In this document: piece after piece, positions 18,155 to 26,447 of the stretch
How the letters are laid out: the number at the start of each line of letters is the position of its first letter
How positions within the stretch are numbered: position 1 is the stretch's first letter
DNA from: Pedobacter psychrodurus
GTDB lineage: Bacteria > Bacteroidota > Bacteroidia > Sphingobacteriales > Sphingobacteriaceae
NCBI RefSeq assembly: GCF_004331735.1
Contig: NZ_SJSO01000005.1
Span: 248,001 to 312,000, forward strand
Direction of reading: 5' to 3'
DNA length: 64,000 nt
Made by a program: the position numbers and the translations under genes
Notes under the pieces: generated by a model
Databases searched by the model: none
Told to the model about the DNA's origin: nothing
Seen by the model: only the letters and a program-made list of their open reading frames with translations

Positions 18155-20473
18155 TTATTTTACCAAGGTAAAAGGAACATACAATCCAAAAGTGATGTTT
18201 CTACCAGTATTGTAAACACCCAAATTAGGATTCTCCTGATCAAAACGTCCTGGTTTAAATCTACTTAAAGCATCATAATATTTCTGATCTAACAAGTTGT
18301 TGGCCGAAACAGATAGTTTAACCGGCTGCTTCCCTAAGTTAAAGGTAGCGCCGATACCTGCATTTAATAAGGTATAACCGCTTGTTGGCGTTTCGAAGAC
18401 ATCGTCCACTCGCGCTTGTTTAAATGCAGAGTTAATACCTACCGATAAGTATGCGTCATTTGTACCTTTAAGTTTAGGCTCGAAACGCAATTCATTACGT
18501 AATGTACCCGCTGGTATAAAGGCCAAAGGCTTGTTTAACGTATTATTTTGCGCATGTACATACCCAAATGTATTTTCGAAGTGGATAAAAGGAACCGGGT
18601 GTATGGTTAAGCTTGCTTCTGCACCATACAGGTTCGCATTTACCTGACCATAACGATAAACCGGGTAATCATCTCCTTCAGCCATTATTCTTTCTCCGTT
18701 GGTTGAGGCGTAAATAAAGTTATGGATGTAATTATTATAAATACTGGCACTTGCACTGATTAACTTACCTTCGTATTCTAGTGCGGCATCTACCTGGTAA
18801 CTACGCTCAGGGCTTAAATTGGAATTACCAATTTCGTAGCGGAAAGTTCCTTCGTGTACACCATTTGAAGCTAATTCTGCCGGGTTGGGAGCGCGGAAGG
18901 CAGAGCCTGCATTGGCTTTAAAGTTTAGCTCCTCGTTAAATTGATGGGTAAAACCTAATGCACCACTTACATTTGAGAATTTATTTTGGAAAGGAGCAAA
19001 TTGTTCTTCACCATCTACAAATAATTGTTTTCCATTGTTTTTTCGATAATCGTAACGGGCGCCAATACTAAATGTATTATTTTCCCAATTCTTTTTCGCG
19101 TAGGCAAAAACACCGATTCCATAGGTGTTATAATTCGGGATTAAAAATTCATCATTAGCCTTGTTTTCGCTATGACCTGCATCGGCACTTATTCCAAATA
19201 CGGGCTGCCATCCATTTGTTTCGTGGATGTAGTATTTTAAATCGGCATTATACGTCTTGAGATCGAAAAATAAAGAAGGGTCTGGCCCTTCTTCCAGCTC
19301 ACGGCGTTGGTTTTGCTGGTACCCAAAATCGGCTTTCAAATTACCATTACCGATAATGAAATTGTTATTTAACGCAATTTTAAAGTGGCGAATATCCTGA
19401 CGAGGGTAATCCAAATCACGGTTTTTAAAGTCTGAGGTAATAAAAGATTCACCATCCTCTTTAACGAAATTGCCGTTTCCATCCAATGTTGGCTCATAAA
19501 AACCGATATTATTACGGAAACTAGAAACGTTTAAATGAGAATATCCCCAGCTTTTGTTTAAGCCCACCATACCACTTAAATCGGTTTCATTAAAACCAGA
19601 ATTAGGGAAATATCCGGTAGGTGTTTTAAAAGAGTAAGCATTTTTATAGGTTCCACGGGCCCTCCAAACAAAACCGTTTTGGTTACCGGTTAACATTAAC
19701 GAATTAGCGGTAAGTCCGTTGTTGGTAGCGTAATTGGTAATAAATTCACCTTTAATTTGTCCTTCTGGTGCTGTGCTTGGCTCTAATAAATTAATTACGC
19801 CACCAAGTGCATCAGAACCATACATTAAGGATGCTGCACCGCGTAGTACTTCTATACGGTCTGCTTTAAACTGATCGATTTCAATGCCGTGTTCATCGCC
19901 CCATTGCTGGCCTTGTTGTTTAATCCCATCATCTAAAGTTACAATTCTGTTGTAGCCCAAGCCCCTAATTACAGGTTTAGAAATTGATGGGCCAGTGGTG
20001 ATCTGCGATACACCAGGGATTTTAGTCAGTGCATCGATTAAATTGGTAGAAGGCTGCAAAAGCTGATCTTTGCCCACCACTGCCGATGAAGCACTGTTCC
20101 TCTTACTGGTACTGCTGATCAAACTTCCGGTAATAACAATTTCCTTTGTTTCTATTGCTGTGGGTTGTAAAGAAAATTCCAATCCAGCTGATGTAGCCAG
20201 GTTTACTACTTGTGTAGCTGTTTTATAACCTATATAATGTACTTCAACCAGATAACTTCCCTTTGAAGGGAGGTTGTTAATCATAAATTCACCATCATTG
20301 TTTGTTACTGCAGTAACTTTTAAATCAGGGATAAAAATGGTAGCGCCTGGTAGTGTTTGTTTAGTACTGGCATCTGTAACCGTACCTTTTATATCTTTTA
20401 GTAGGGCAGCGAAAGCGGTATTACTTAATAATGTATATAGAATTACCAAGCCAATAAGCTGTAATTTTTTCAT
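18155..20473 (-). CDS. TonB-dependent receptor with carboxypeptidase-like regulatory domain
   Basis: A 772-residue outer-membrane receptor. Signal peptide to about residue 23, then a CarboxypepD_reg-like domain (about 28-110, GTVTDASTKQTLPGATIFIP), a plug (about 125-230, IPGVSQITTGPSISKPVIRG and IEVLRGAASLMYGSDALGG), and a beta-barrel ending in FGLYVPFTLVK with a terminal aromatic region. The QQWGDEHGIEIDQF stretch in the plug recalls receptors for metals, but the ligand is not proven. It lies directly downstream of a small His/Cys-rich exported protein gene on the same strand, suggesting joint function in metal handling. Confidence 0.92.
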   Translation of the reverse strand: MKKLQLIGLVILYTLLSNTAFAALLKDIKGTVTDASTKQTLPGATIFIPDLKVTAVTNNDGEFMINNLPSKGSYLVEVHYIGYKTATQVVNLATSAGLEFSLQPTAIETKEIVITGSLISSTSKRNSASSAVVGKDQLLQPSTNLIDALTKIPGVSQITTGPSISKPVIRGLGYNRIVTLDDGIKQQGQQWGDEHGIEIDQFKADRIEVLRGAASLMYGSDALGGVINLLEPSTAPEGQIKGEFITNYATNNGLTANSLMLTGNQNGFVWRARGTYKNAYSFKTPTGYFPNSGFNETDLSGMVGLNKSWGYSHLNVSSFRNNIGFYEPTLDGNGNFVKEDGESFITSDFKNRDLDYPRQDIRHFKIALNNNFIIGNGNLKADFGYQQNQRRELEEGPDPSLFFDLKTYNADLKYYIHETNGWQPVFGISADAGHSENKANDEFLIPNYNTYGIGVFAYAKKNWENNTFSIGARYDYRKNNGKQLFVDGEEQFAPFQNKFSNVSGALGFTHQFNEELNFKANAGSAFRAPNPAELASNGVHEGTFRYEIGNSNLSPERSYQVDAALEYEGKLISASASIYNNYIHNFIYASTNGERIMAEGDDYPVYRYGQVNANLYGAEASLTIHPVPFIHFENTFGYVHAQNNTLNKPLAFIPAGTLRNELRFEPKLKGTNDAYLSVGINSAFKQARVDDVFETPTSGYTLLNAGIGATFNLGKQPVKLSVSANNLLDQKYYDALSRFKPGRFDQENPNLGVYNTGRNITFGLYVPFTLVK

Positions 20474-20586
20474 GTATTGTATGTAAATAAAAATGAACGA
20501 AAAGCTAAAACAATAGCTTAAATGAAGCTGGTTTTAATTTCTCAGATAAATAATTTGATTCGGCGCGGATGCGCCACAAGAAAAAA

Positions 20587-20919
20587 TTAAGCTAAAGGGG
20601 GACCACGTAAACACGTGCGCTTTATTTCTGTAAAGGCATTCTTTAACGTAGGTTCGGTTCGGTTGAAAATTTTGGCTGATAAGAAGATTCTGTAAATGTG
20701 GTGCGTTTGTACATAATTTTTTTCAAAACTTGCATTACAGATCAAACAGGTATCGCCATGTGCCTGTACATGACTTACGTGTTTACAGTGCAATTCTTTT
20801 TGTACAACCTGAACGGGGTTGTGATGGTGAAGAACACTCCATGGAGTTAAAGCAATAGCAAACACCATCAGCATAATTGCTGATAAATATTTTTTAATGT
20901 TTTGTCTATGCTTTTTCAA
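20587..20919 (-). CDS. Small exported His/Cys-rich protein, receptor partner
   Basis: A 110-residue protein: basic start, hydrophobic segment (YLSAIMLMVFAIALTPWSVL), then metal-ligand-like HHHNP, HCKHVSHVQAHGDTCLIC and VQTHH, ending RTCLRGPPLA. I know of no assigned function; similar small proteins with a C-terminal RGPP tail occur beside TonB receptors in this phylum. The TTG at 20919 gives the basic n-region; an ATG at 20874 would remove it. A perfect -7 box sits just upstream of the TTG. It is likely cotranscribed with the receptor about 110 nt downstream. Confidence 0.7.
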   Translation of the reverse strand: MKKHRQNIKKYLSAIMLMVFAIALTPWSVLHHHNPVQVVQKELHCKHVSHVQAHGDTCLICNASFEKNYVQTHHIYRIFLSAKIFNRTEPTLKNAFTEIKRTCLRGPPLA

Positions 20920-20924
20920 CAGGG

Positions 20925-20932
20925 CAAAAATA
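20925..20932 (-). promoter_or_regulatory. -7 box TATTTTTG for the receptor operon
   Basis: Exact match to TAnnTTTG, 5 nt from the TTG start at 20919. The -33 element is unclear. Confidence 0.45.
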
Positions 20933-21085
20933 GTAATTCCTAAGCAATTATATATATTTACAAAGTAACATTGTATTTGCTGTGTTATGACTGGCTATTT
21001 AATCAATGGTTTAACGTTAAATTATCGCTATACCAATTGTAAACCTATTTTCGTTATCATTTGTGATCAGAAGAATCTATAGCTA

Positions 21086-21658
21086 ATGACGTTTATCAAG
21101 AAAAATATATTCAGTGCGTTATTTATCATTATTTTTTTGGTAATTATTTTTGTACCGGATGCAAAAGCATTTTTGATTAGGGGGTTAATGGAAATTGGTT
21201 TTTATAAACCAAAGATCGAAACGGCCAATAACGCCTCTACTAACCTTAATGGTATCCAGTTTAAAGATGTTAAAGGAAAACTGGTAGATCTGGGTGATTT
21301 AAAAGGCAAGGTTATTTTTCTTAATTTCTGGGCAACCTGGTGCCCACCATGTAGGGCCGAAATGCCTTCGATCAACAAATTGTATACTCAGTTTAAAGAT
21401 GATAAACATGTTGTTTTTATTTTTGCTGATGCGGATGGCGATCTTGCAAAATCGAGTAAGTTTATGGTCAGTCGTAAATATCAAATGCCTGTTTATAAAG
21501 TAGAAAGCAACATCCCCGAGCAGATATTTACAGGCGCTTTGCCTACAACAGTTATTTTCGATAAGCAGGGCCGATTGTCTTTCAAACATGAAGGTGTAGC
21601 GAATTATGCCGATAAAAAGATTGTTGATTTCATTAATAGATTAAAAAACAGCAATTAA
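21086..21658 (+). CDS. TlpA-like membrane-anchored thioredoxin
   Basis: A 190-residue protein with an N-terminal membrane segment (about residues 8-26) and a periplasmic thioredoxin domain. The active site is WCPPC (Cys86, Cys89) in FLNFWATWCPPCRAEMPS, and the cis-Pro loop is GALPTT (Pro153). It fits the TlpA/ResA branch of thiol-disulfide reductases used in cytochrome c or outer-membrane protein maturation. It is divergent from the His/Cys-rich gene and monocistronic. Confidence 0.92.
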   Translation: MTFIKKNIFSALFIIIFLVIIFVPDAKAFLIRGLMEIGFYKPKIETANNASTNLNGIQFKDVKGKLVDLGDLKGKVIFLNFWATWCPPCRAEMPSINKLYTQFKDDKHVVFIFADADGDLAKSSKFMVSRKYQMPVYKVESNIPEQIFTGALPTTVIFDKQGRLSFKHEGVANYADKKIVDFINRLKNSN

Positions 21659-21671
21659 GCTGAATGTCTAG

Positions 21672-21730
21672 CACGATCGTCACCCTGATCCGATAGCTAT
21701 CGGATTTATTTCAGGGTCTGAGTAGTGGAA
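21672..21730. repeat. Palindromic intergenic repeat with ATCCGATAGCTATCGGAT core
   Basis: The 18-bp palindrome (21688-21705) is identical to the one at 9020-9037 and sits inside outer arms ACCCTGA (21682-21688) / TCAGGGT (21711-21717). Confidence 0.65.
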
Positions 21731-21806
21731 GGTGCTGATCACTAATATTTTGGACTGCATGACGATTGACTCACTATCAAATTTGATGCTGAAATGATAT
21801 TTCGAT

Positions 21807-21839
21807 TTGCAATATATGTAGTTAACTACATATATTTGT
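21807..21839 (+). promoter_or_regulatory. Promoter with a perfect 26-bp palindromic operator (MarR site)
   Basis: TTTG (21807-21810), a 21-nt spacer and TATATTTG (21832-21839) fit the Bacteroidota promoter. A perfect 26-bp palindrome (21812-21837, core TATGTAGTTAACTACATA) fills the spacer and overlaps the -7 box. It lies 18 nt before the GNAT/MarR operon, so autoregulation by the MarR product is the simplest reading. Confidence 0.75.
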
Positions 21840-21855
21840 AGAATAATTATTAACG

Positions 21856-22359
21856 ATGCAAGACGAATTTAAAATTGAACGGTTAAATAATCAATTCTGC
21901 GAAGAGATTATTGGGTTGATTCTACCCATCCAACAAATAGAATTTAATGTCGATATCGACTTGGCTGCGCAACCAGATCTGTTAGATATCGAAAAAAATT
22001 ACGATGGCTCCGGCGGCGCCTTCTGGGGTGCCAAATTAAATGGTGAATTGATTGGTACTATTGCTTTAATCGCTGTACCTGGGCATCAATCGGGGGCGAT
22101 AAGAAAAATGTTTGTTAAAAAGGACTTTCGTGGGAAAGATTTGGGTGTTGCGCAGGCTTTATTGAAAACGCTTTTAGGCTACTGCGCGGATAATAACCTG
22201 AATGAGGTATATTTGGGTACCAAAGATATATTGCAGGCTGCGTGTCGCTTTTACGAACGTAACGGATTTAAGCAAGTTGAAATGAAAGATTTGCCAAGTT
22301 ATTTTCCTCGTATGGCTGTTGATAATGTATTTTATGGTTTGGATTTAAAATCTGTTTGA
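21856..22359 (+). CDS. GNAT family N-acetyltransferase
   Basis: A 167-residue acetyltransferase. The acetyl-CoA-binding loop is IRKMFVKKDFRGKDLGVAQALL (motif A, split as RGKDLG), and motif B is YLGTKDILQAACRFYERNGF. The N-terminal half is specific and gives no substrate hint. It is the first gene of an operon: its TGA overlaps the ATG of the MarR gene by one base, so translation is probably coupled. Substrate unknown; a small amine or antibiotic is possible given the MarR partner. Confidence 0.9.
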   Translation: MQDEFKIERLNNQFCEEIIGLILPIQQIEFNVDIDLAAQPDLLDIEKNYDGSGGAFWGAKLNGELIGTIALIAVPGHQSGAIRKMFVKKDFRGKDLGVAQALLKTLLGYCADNNLNEVYLGTKDILQAACRFYERNGFKQVEMKDLPSYFPRMAVDNVFYGLDLKSV

Positions 22360-22841
22360 TGGAACAAAATGTAATTGATGCTTCTGGTTTATTGGCCATT
22401 TCTACGCGTTTGCAAAGGCTGAGCGATCAGATCCGTAAAGATGGCCTGCTGATTTATAAAGCATTCGGAATCGACTTTCAACCCAAATGGTTTCCTGTAC
22501 TCTATACGTTGTATAAAAAATCGACCATGAGTGTGGTTTCACTTTCAGATGAAATTGGTTATGCACACCCATCTACCATCAGTTTGTTAAAGGAACTGGA
22601 GAAAGAGAAACTGATCCGTTCTAAAAAGGACAAGGTTGATACCCGTAAGCGTTTGGTTGAGCTCACCGAAAAGGGTACAGCACTTCTGGCTACCATGGAG
22701 CCGGTTTGGGAAGTAATTATTAAAGCTACAGCTGATATTACAAATACACAGAATAACTTAATGAAAGCCATAAACGAGGTTGAAGCAACACTAAAAGAAA
22801 AAAGCTTTCTGCAAAGGGCCGAGGTTTATTTTAGAAAATGA
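22359..22841 (+). CDS. MarR family transcriptional regulator
   Basis: A 160-residue regulator. The winged helix spans roughly residues 45-110: STMSVVSLSDEIGYAHPSTISLLKELEKEKL is helix-turn-helix, and SKKDKVDTRKRLVELTEKG is the wing. Flanking helices make the dimer interface. MarR proteins bind short palindromes, and a perfect palindrome overlaps this operon's promoter (21812-21837). The ATG at 22359, inside the GNAT stop, is chosen over an adjacent TTG. Confidence 0.92.
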   Translation: MEQNVIDASGLLAISTRLQRLSDQIRKDGLLIYKAFGIDFQPKWFPVLYTLYKKSTMSVVSLSDEIGYAHPSTISLLKELEKEKLIRSKKDKVDTRKRLVELTEKGTALLATMEPVWEVIIKATADITNTQNNLMKAINEVEATLKEKSFLQRAEVYFRK

Positions 22842-22913
22842 TAGATTATTGAATGATAAAATAATTGACTGATTGAATTTTGAATGGCAAGAAAGGTTAA
22901 CCAATGATTTTGC

Positions 22914-22921
22914 TATTTTTG
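22914..22921 (+). promoter_or_regulatory. Perfect -7 box TATTTTTG that decides the next start
   Basis: Exact TAnnTTTG match followed by CCCCC and the ATG at 22927, so the upstream in-frame start at 22873 would not be on the transcript. Confidence 0.5.
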
Positions 22922-22926
22922 CCCCC

Positions 22927-23985
22927 ATGATTTCATTTTTCGAGGCTTCACTTAAGCAACTTTCTATCCACCATACAGGCAATAAATTGCTTGAAGAGTA
23001 TTACAAATTATCTGATGCTCCTTTAAAAATTGATGATGAAGTGTTGGGAAATCTGTTGATGCAGTATTTCTTAAAACCTTTCGAAAAGGTAAATGAAGTC
23101 TACCGTTTTTATCATCCCAATGATAATTTAGAACTCAACGAAGTATTCCATTTCGTTCATGAAATTTTCGAAAACAACGAACTTTTTCACGAAGATTCGC
23201 AGCAACTTGCCAAACATTTATACGATGTAGCCAATCACCCAAAAATTAAATCGGGAGAACTCTATGTGGCTTATTTCGAAAAAGTGCAGATAGAAGGCGA
23301 ACAGTTGGATGTGGTTGGGGTTTTCAAATCTGAAACAAAAGATACTTATTTAAAAGTTTACCCTGAGCAAGATGGCTTTAATGTAAGTTACGAGCAAGAA
23401 GCTATCAGTATTAATAAATTAGATAAAGGCTGCCTGATTTTTAACGTTGATAAAGAAGAAGGTTACAAAGTTGTGGTGTTGGATCAATCGAAAAGTAGCA
23501 ACGATTCTGCTGTTTACTGGAAAGATGAATTCTTGAAACTGAAAATCAGGAACGACAGTTATAACCAAACCAATAATGTTTTAGGGGTTTATAAAAATTT
23601 TGTTACGCAGAAACTGGATGATGATTATGAAATCAGCAAAGCGGATAAAATCGATCTCTTAAATCGCTCGATGAAGTATTTCAAAGAAAAAGAAACCTTT
23701 GATATTGAGGAATTCGGTAATGAAGTAATTGGTAATGCCGAAGGGATTGAATCATTTAAAAACTATAAGAAGAATTACGAGCAAGAGTACGAAAGTCCGA
23801 TTGCCGATAATTTTGAAATCGCCGAATCTGCTGTTAAAAAACAAGCCCGTGCCTATAAAAGCGTATTAAAGCTGGATAAAAACTTTCATATTTATATCCA
23901 CGGCAATAAAGATATGATCGAGAAAGGTTACGATGATGATAAATCGATGAACTTTTACAAGGTGTATTTTAGGGAAGAAGAATAG
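22927..23985 (+). CDS. Nucleoid-associated protein, YejK/NdpA family
   Basis: About 352 residues. The family's N-terminal region is seen as LSIHHTGNKLLEEYYKLSDAPL and LGNLLMQYFLKPFEKVNEVYRF, and the middle as SGELYVAYFEKVQIEGEQLDVVGVFKSE. The YejK/NdpA family binds nucleoids in gammaproteobacteria; its role in Bacteroidota is little studied. The ATG at 22927 is chosen because of the adjacent -7 box and because it starts at the conserved domain. It converges with the DUF58 gene across a large hairpin. Confidence 0.85.
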   Translation: MISFFEASLKQLSIHHTGNKLLEEYYKLSDAPLKIDDEVLGNLLMQYFLKPFEKVNEVYRFYHPNDNLELNEVFHFVHEIFENNELFHEDSQQLAKHLYDVANHPKIKSGELYVAYFEKVQIEGEQLDVVGVFKSETKDTYLKVYPEQDGFNVSYEQEAISINKLDKGCLIFNVDKEEGYKVVVLDQSKSSNDSAVYWKDEFLKLKIRNDSYNQTNNVLGVYKNFVTQKLDDDYEISKADKIDLLNRSMKYFKEKETFDIEEFGNEVIGNAEGIESFKNYKKNYEQEYESPIADNFEIAESAVKKQARAYKSVLKLDKNFHIYIHGNKDMIEKGYDDDKSMNFYKVYFREEE

Positions 23986-23987
23986 GT

Positions 23988-24058
23988 TTTAGTCTTAAGT
24001 CCTTAGTCTTCAGTCATGAGTCCGACTTTGGACTACAGACTAAGGACTCATGACTAAA
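23988..24058. terminator. Large two-way hairpin between convergent genes
   Basis: TTTAGTCTTAAGTCCTTAGT and, inverted, a near-identical arm (two mismatches over 22 bp) enclose an inner AGTCC/GGACT stem. It overlaps the stop codon of the DUF58 gene. The text belongs to the TCCGACTT/GGACTAAGG repeat type also seen at 25430-25470. Confidence 0.6.
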
Positions 24059-25400
24059 TTCGCTGTTGTGCTTTTAACGCCAAATATTGATTAATTACAT
24101 TTACAGTAAGCTTTTGGGGTGGGGTAAGGATGGCTAATATGCCGTGTTTATTAAGCTCTTTAACCATTAGTTTTTTCTCGTAGATAAATTTCTCGGCGAT
24201 AGTTTTGTGGTAAATTCCTTCTACGTCCTTTGCAGGTGCTGTACTTAATTCTTTTAGTTCGGTATTTTCGAAAAATACAACCACCAGTAAGTGATATTTT
24301 GCAATTCTTTTTAAATAAGGTAATTGCCTTTGCAGGGCAGATAAACTTTCGAAATTGGTAAAGAAAACCAAAAGACCACGTTGTTTTACTACTGAACGTA
24401 CTGCCGAATATAATGCCTCCAGATTACTCTCCAGGTATCTTGTTTTTTCTTTGTAAAGCACATTCATAATGCTGCCAAGCTGCGAAGCTTTACGATCTGC
24501 AGGCACAATAGATCCTATATTTTCGGATATGGTAATTAAACCGGCTTTATCTTCTTTAAGCATGGCCACCTTTGAAAGTGCAACCGTAGCATTTATGGCA
24601 TAATCGAGCAGGCTCAGGCCTTCAAATGGCATGCGCATTACACGCGATTTATCAATAACGCAATAAATGTTCTGCGACTTCTCGTCTGTGTAGGTATTCA
24701 CCATTAAACCGCCTTTTCTTGCAGTAGCTTTCCAGTTAATGGTACGTATATCGTCGCCACCAACATAATTTTTAATCTGGTCAAATTCACTACTTTGCCC
24801 AATTTTCCTGATTTTTTTGATCCCAAATTCTGTTAAATAGCGTGAAGCGGCCATCAATTCGTATTGACCAAGATTAATAAAAGAAGGATAAACAGGTAGG
24901 ATATTAGCTCCATCAAAATTATAACGGCGGTTAATCAATCCCAAGGGTGAACTGACGTATGCTCTAATAAAACCAAAATCATATTCGCCACGTTTTGTTG
25001 GTCGCAGGTTGTAGTGGATCGATTTTACTTCAGCAGGTTTTAGGTGAAGTTTAAAATCTTTATCCCGAAGTTGAAACTGAAAAGGTACCTCATCAATCAC
25101 CCTGGCATTTACCCCAAAACCATAACTATTCTTGATTTCGATTTGTATCGGATTTTCATCGCCATTACTCAAACGTTTCGAGGTAATTCTTTTGGCTTCA
25201 ATTCCCTTGGTATTTCGGTATAGAATAAAAATATCGATAAAAAATAGAACAAAAACGACCCCAGTGGCAATTTCAGGGATATCGCCCAGCCATGCAAAAA
25301 AGAACTTTAACAAGAAGAGCACAATACAGAAGCCTAAAACCGCAAATAAGCGATCGCTTAGGAATAGATTGTTATAATATTGCTGAAAGAATTTTTTCAA
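24054..25400 (-). CDS. DUF58 domain-containing protein
   Basis: A 448-residue protein with two hydrophobic spans near the N-terminus (about 15-60) and a C-terminal DUF58/von Willebrand-like domain. The DUF58 hallmark is FDQIKNYVGGDDIRTINWKATA, followed by MVNTYTDEKSQNIYCVIDKSR with the MIDAS-like DxSR pattern. DUF58 proteins act with MoxR ATPases. It is the last gene of the envelope cluster, 69 nt after moxR. Confidence 0.92.
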   Translation of the reverse strand: MKKFFQQYYNNLFLSDRLFAVLGFCIVLFLLKFFFAWLGDIPEIATGVVFVLFFIDIFILYRNTKGIEAKRITSKRLSNGDENPIQIEIKNSYGFGVNARVIDEVPFQFQLRDKDFKLHLKPAEVKSIHYNLRPTKRGEYDFGFIRAYVSSPLGLINRRYNFDGANILPVYPSFINLGQYELMAASRYLTEFGIKKIRKIGQSSEFDQIKNYVGGDDIRTINWKATARKGGLMVNTYTDEKSQNIYCVIDKSRVMRMPFEGLSLLDYAINATVALSKVAMLKEDKAGLITISENIGSIVPADRKASQLGSIMNVLYKEKTRYLESNLEALYSAVRSVVKQRGLLVFFTNFESLSALQRQLPYLKRIAKYHLLVVVFFENTELKELSTAPAKDVEGIYHKTIAEKFIYEKKLMVKELNKHGILAILTPPQKLTVNVINQYLALKAQQRI

Positions 25401-25429
25401 TGTATGGGTAATTGTTTAAAGTAGTTAAC

Positions 25430-25469
25430 ACTAAATACGACTTCGGACTCCTGACTCAAGACTTCGGAC
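25430..25469. repeat. GACTTCGGACT direct repeat
   Basis: Two copies of GACTTCGGACT separated by 10 nt lie between the MoxR and DUF58 genes; same text family as the hairpin at 23988-24058. Confidence 0.5.
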
Positions 25470-26447
25470 TTATCTAGGTACTTCGATTTTTTTAATAATC
25501 TGGTTAACAATGTCGCTTGTGGTTAATCCTTCCATTTCTTTTTCAGGTGATAATAATATCCTGTGAGCCAATACTGGGCCTGCAACTGCAATAATATCTT
25601 CAGGTGTAACAAAATCGCGGTTTTGAATAGCAGCGAAAGCTTTTGCACTGTGTACAATTGATAAAGATGCCCTTGGCGAAGCGCCCAAGTAAAGTGACGA
25701 ATTGTTACGGGTTTCGTTTACGATTTTAGCGATAAACTCCAATAATTTTGGCTCTACAAACAAATTGCGGATGATTGCTCTAGCCTCTTGTATCTGTTGA
25801 ACAGACAATACTGGTTTTACTTCGTTTAATAATGTTTTATTAACTAAGGTGTGCTGAGCCATTAAAATTGCGGTTTCCTCCTCAAGTGAAGGGTATTTAA
25901 CCTCTATTTTGAATAAAAATCTATCCAATTGTGCTTCAGGCAGGCGGTATGTTCCTTCCTGCTCAATCGGGTTCTGTGTGGCCAATACCATAAAAGGCTC
26001 ATCCATGATATAGGTGTGTCCATCAATGGTTACCTGGCGCTCTTCCATCACCTCGAACAAAGCCGATTGGGTTTTTGCCGGCGCACGGTTAATCTCATCA
26101 ACCAGAATAATATTACCAAAAATAGGACCTTTTCTAAATTCGAAATCTCCTGTTTTGGTGTTAAATATTGGGGTTCCTAAAACATCAGATGGCATTAAAT
26201 CGGGGGTAAACTGAACCCTCGAAAATTGTGCATCAATAGATTTTGCCAGCAATTTAGCGCTCAGCGTTTTGGCTACACCAGGTACTCCTTCAATTAAGAT
26301 GTGCCCGTCGGCAAGCAAACCAACAATTAAGAAATCAATAACCTGTTTTTGGCCGATAATGATATTTCCAAGTACATTTCTGATCTGATTTACAGCTTCA
26401 TTTAAGGCGCTTAAATCGGTACGTGGGTTAAACTGTTCTTGTTCCAT
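25470..26447 (-). CDS. MoxR-family AAA+ ATPase
   Basis: A 325-residue ATPase with Walker A GVPGVAKT (54-61), Walker B IILVDEINRAPAKTQSAL, sensor-1 VLATQNPIEQEGTYRLPEAQ and arginine-finger FDRFLFKI-type LDRFLFKIEV. MoxR proteins work as chaperones for partner enzymes or for von Willebrand-type proteins; the DUF58 gene follows. Its ATG overlaps the end of the DUF4350 gene by 20 nt, consistent with a single operon. Confidence 0.95.
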   Translation of the reverse strand: MEQEQFNPRTDLSALNEAVNQIRNVLGNIIIGQKQVIDFLIVGLLADGHILIEGVPGVAKTLSAKLLAKSIDAQFSRVQFTPDLMPSDVLGTPIFNTKTGDFEFRKGPIFGNIILVDEINRAPAKTQSALFEVMEERQVTIDGHTYIMDEPFMVLATQNPIEQEGTYRLPEAQLDRFLFKIEVKYPSLEEETAILMAQHTLVNKTLLNEVKPVLSVQQIQEARAIIRNLFVEPKLLEFIAKIVNETRNNSSLYLGASPRASLSIVHSAKAFAAIQNRDFVTPEDIIAVAGPVLAHRILLSPEKEMEGLTTSDIVNQIIKKIEVPR

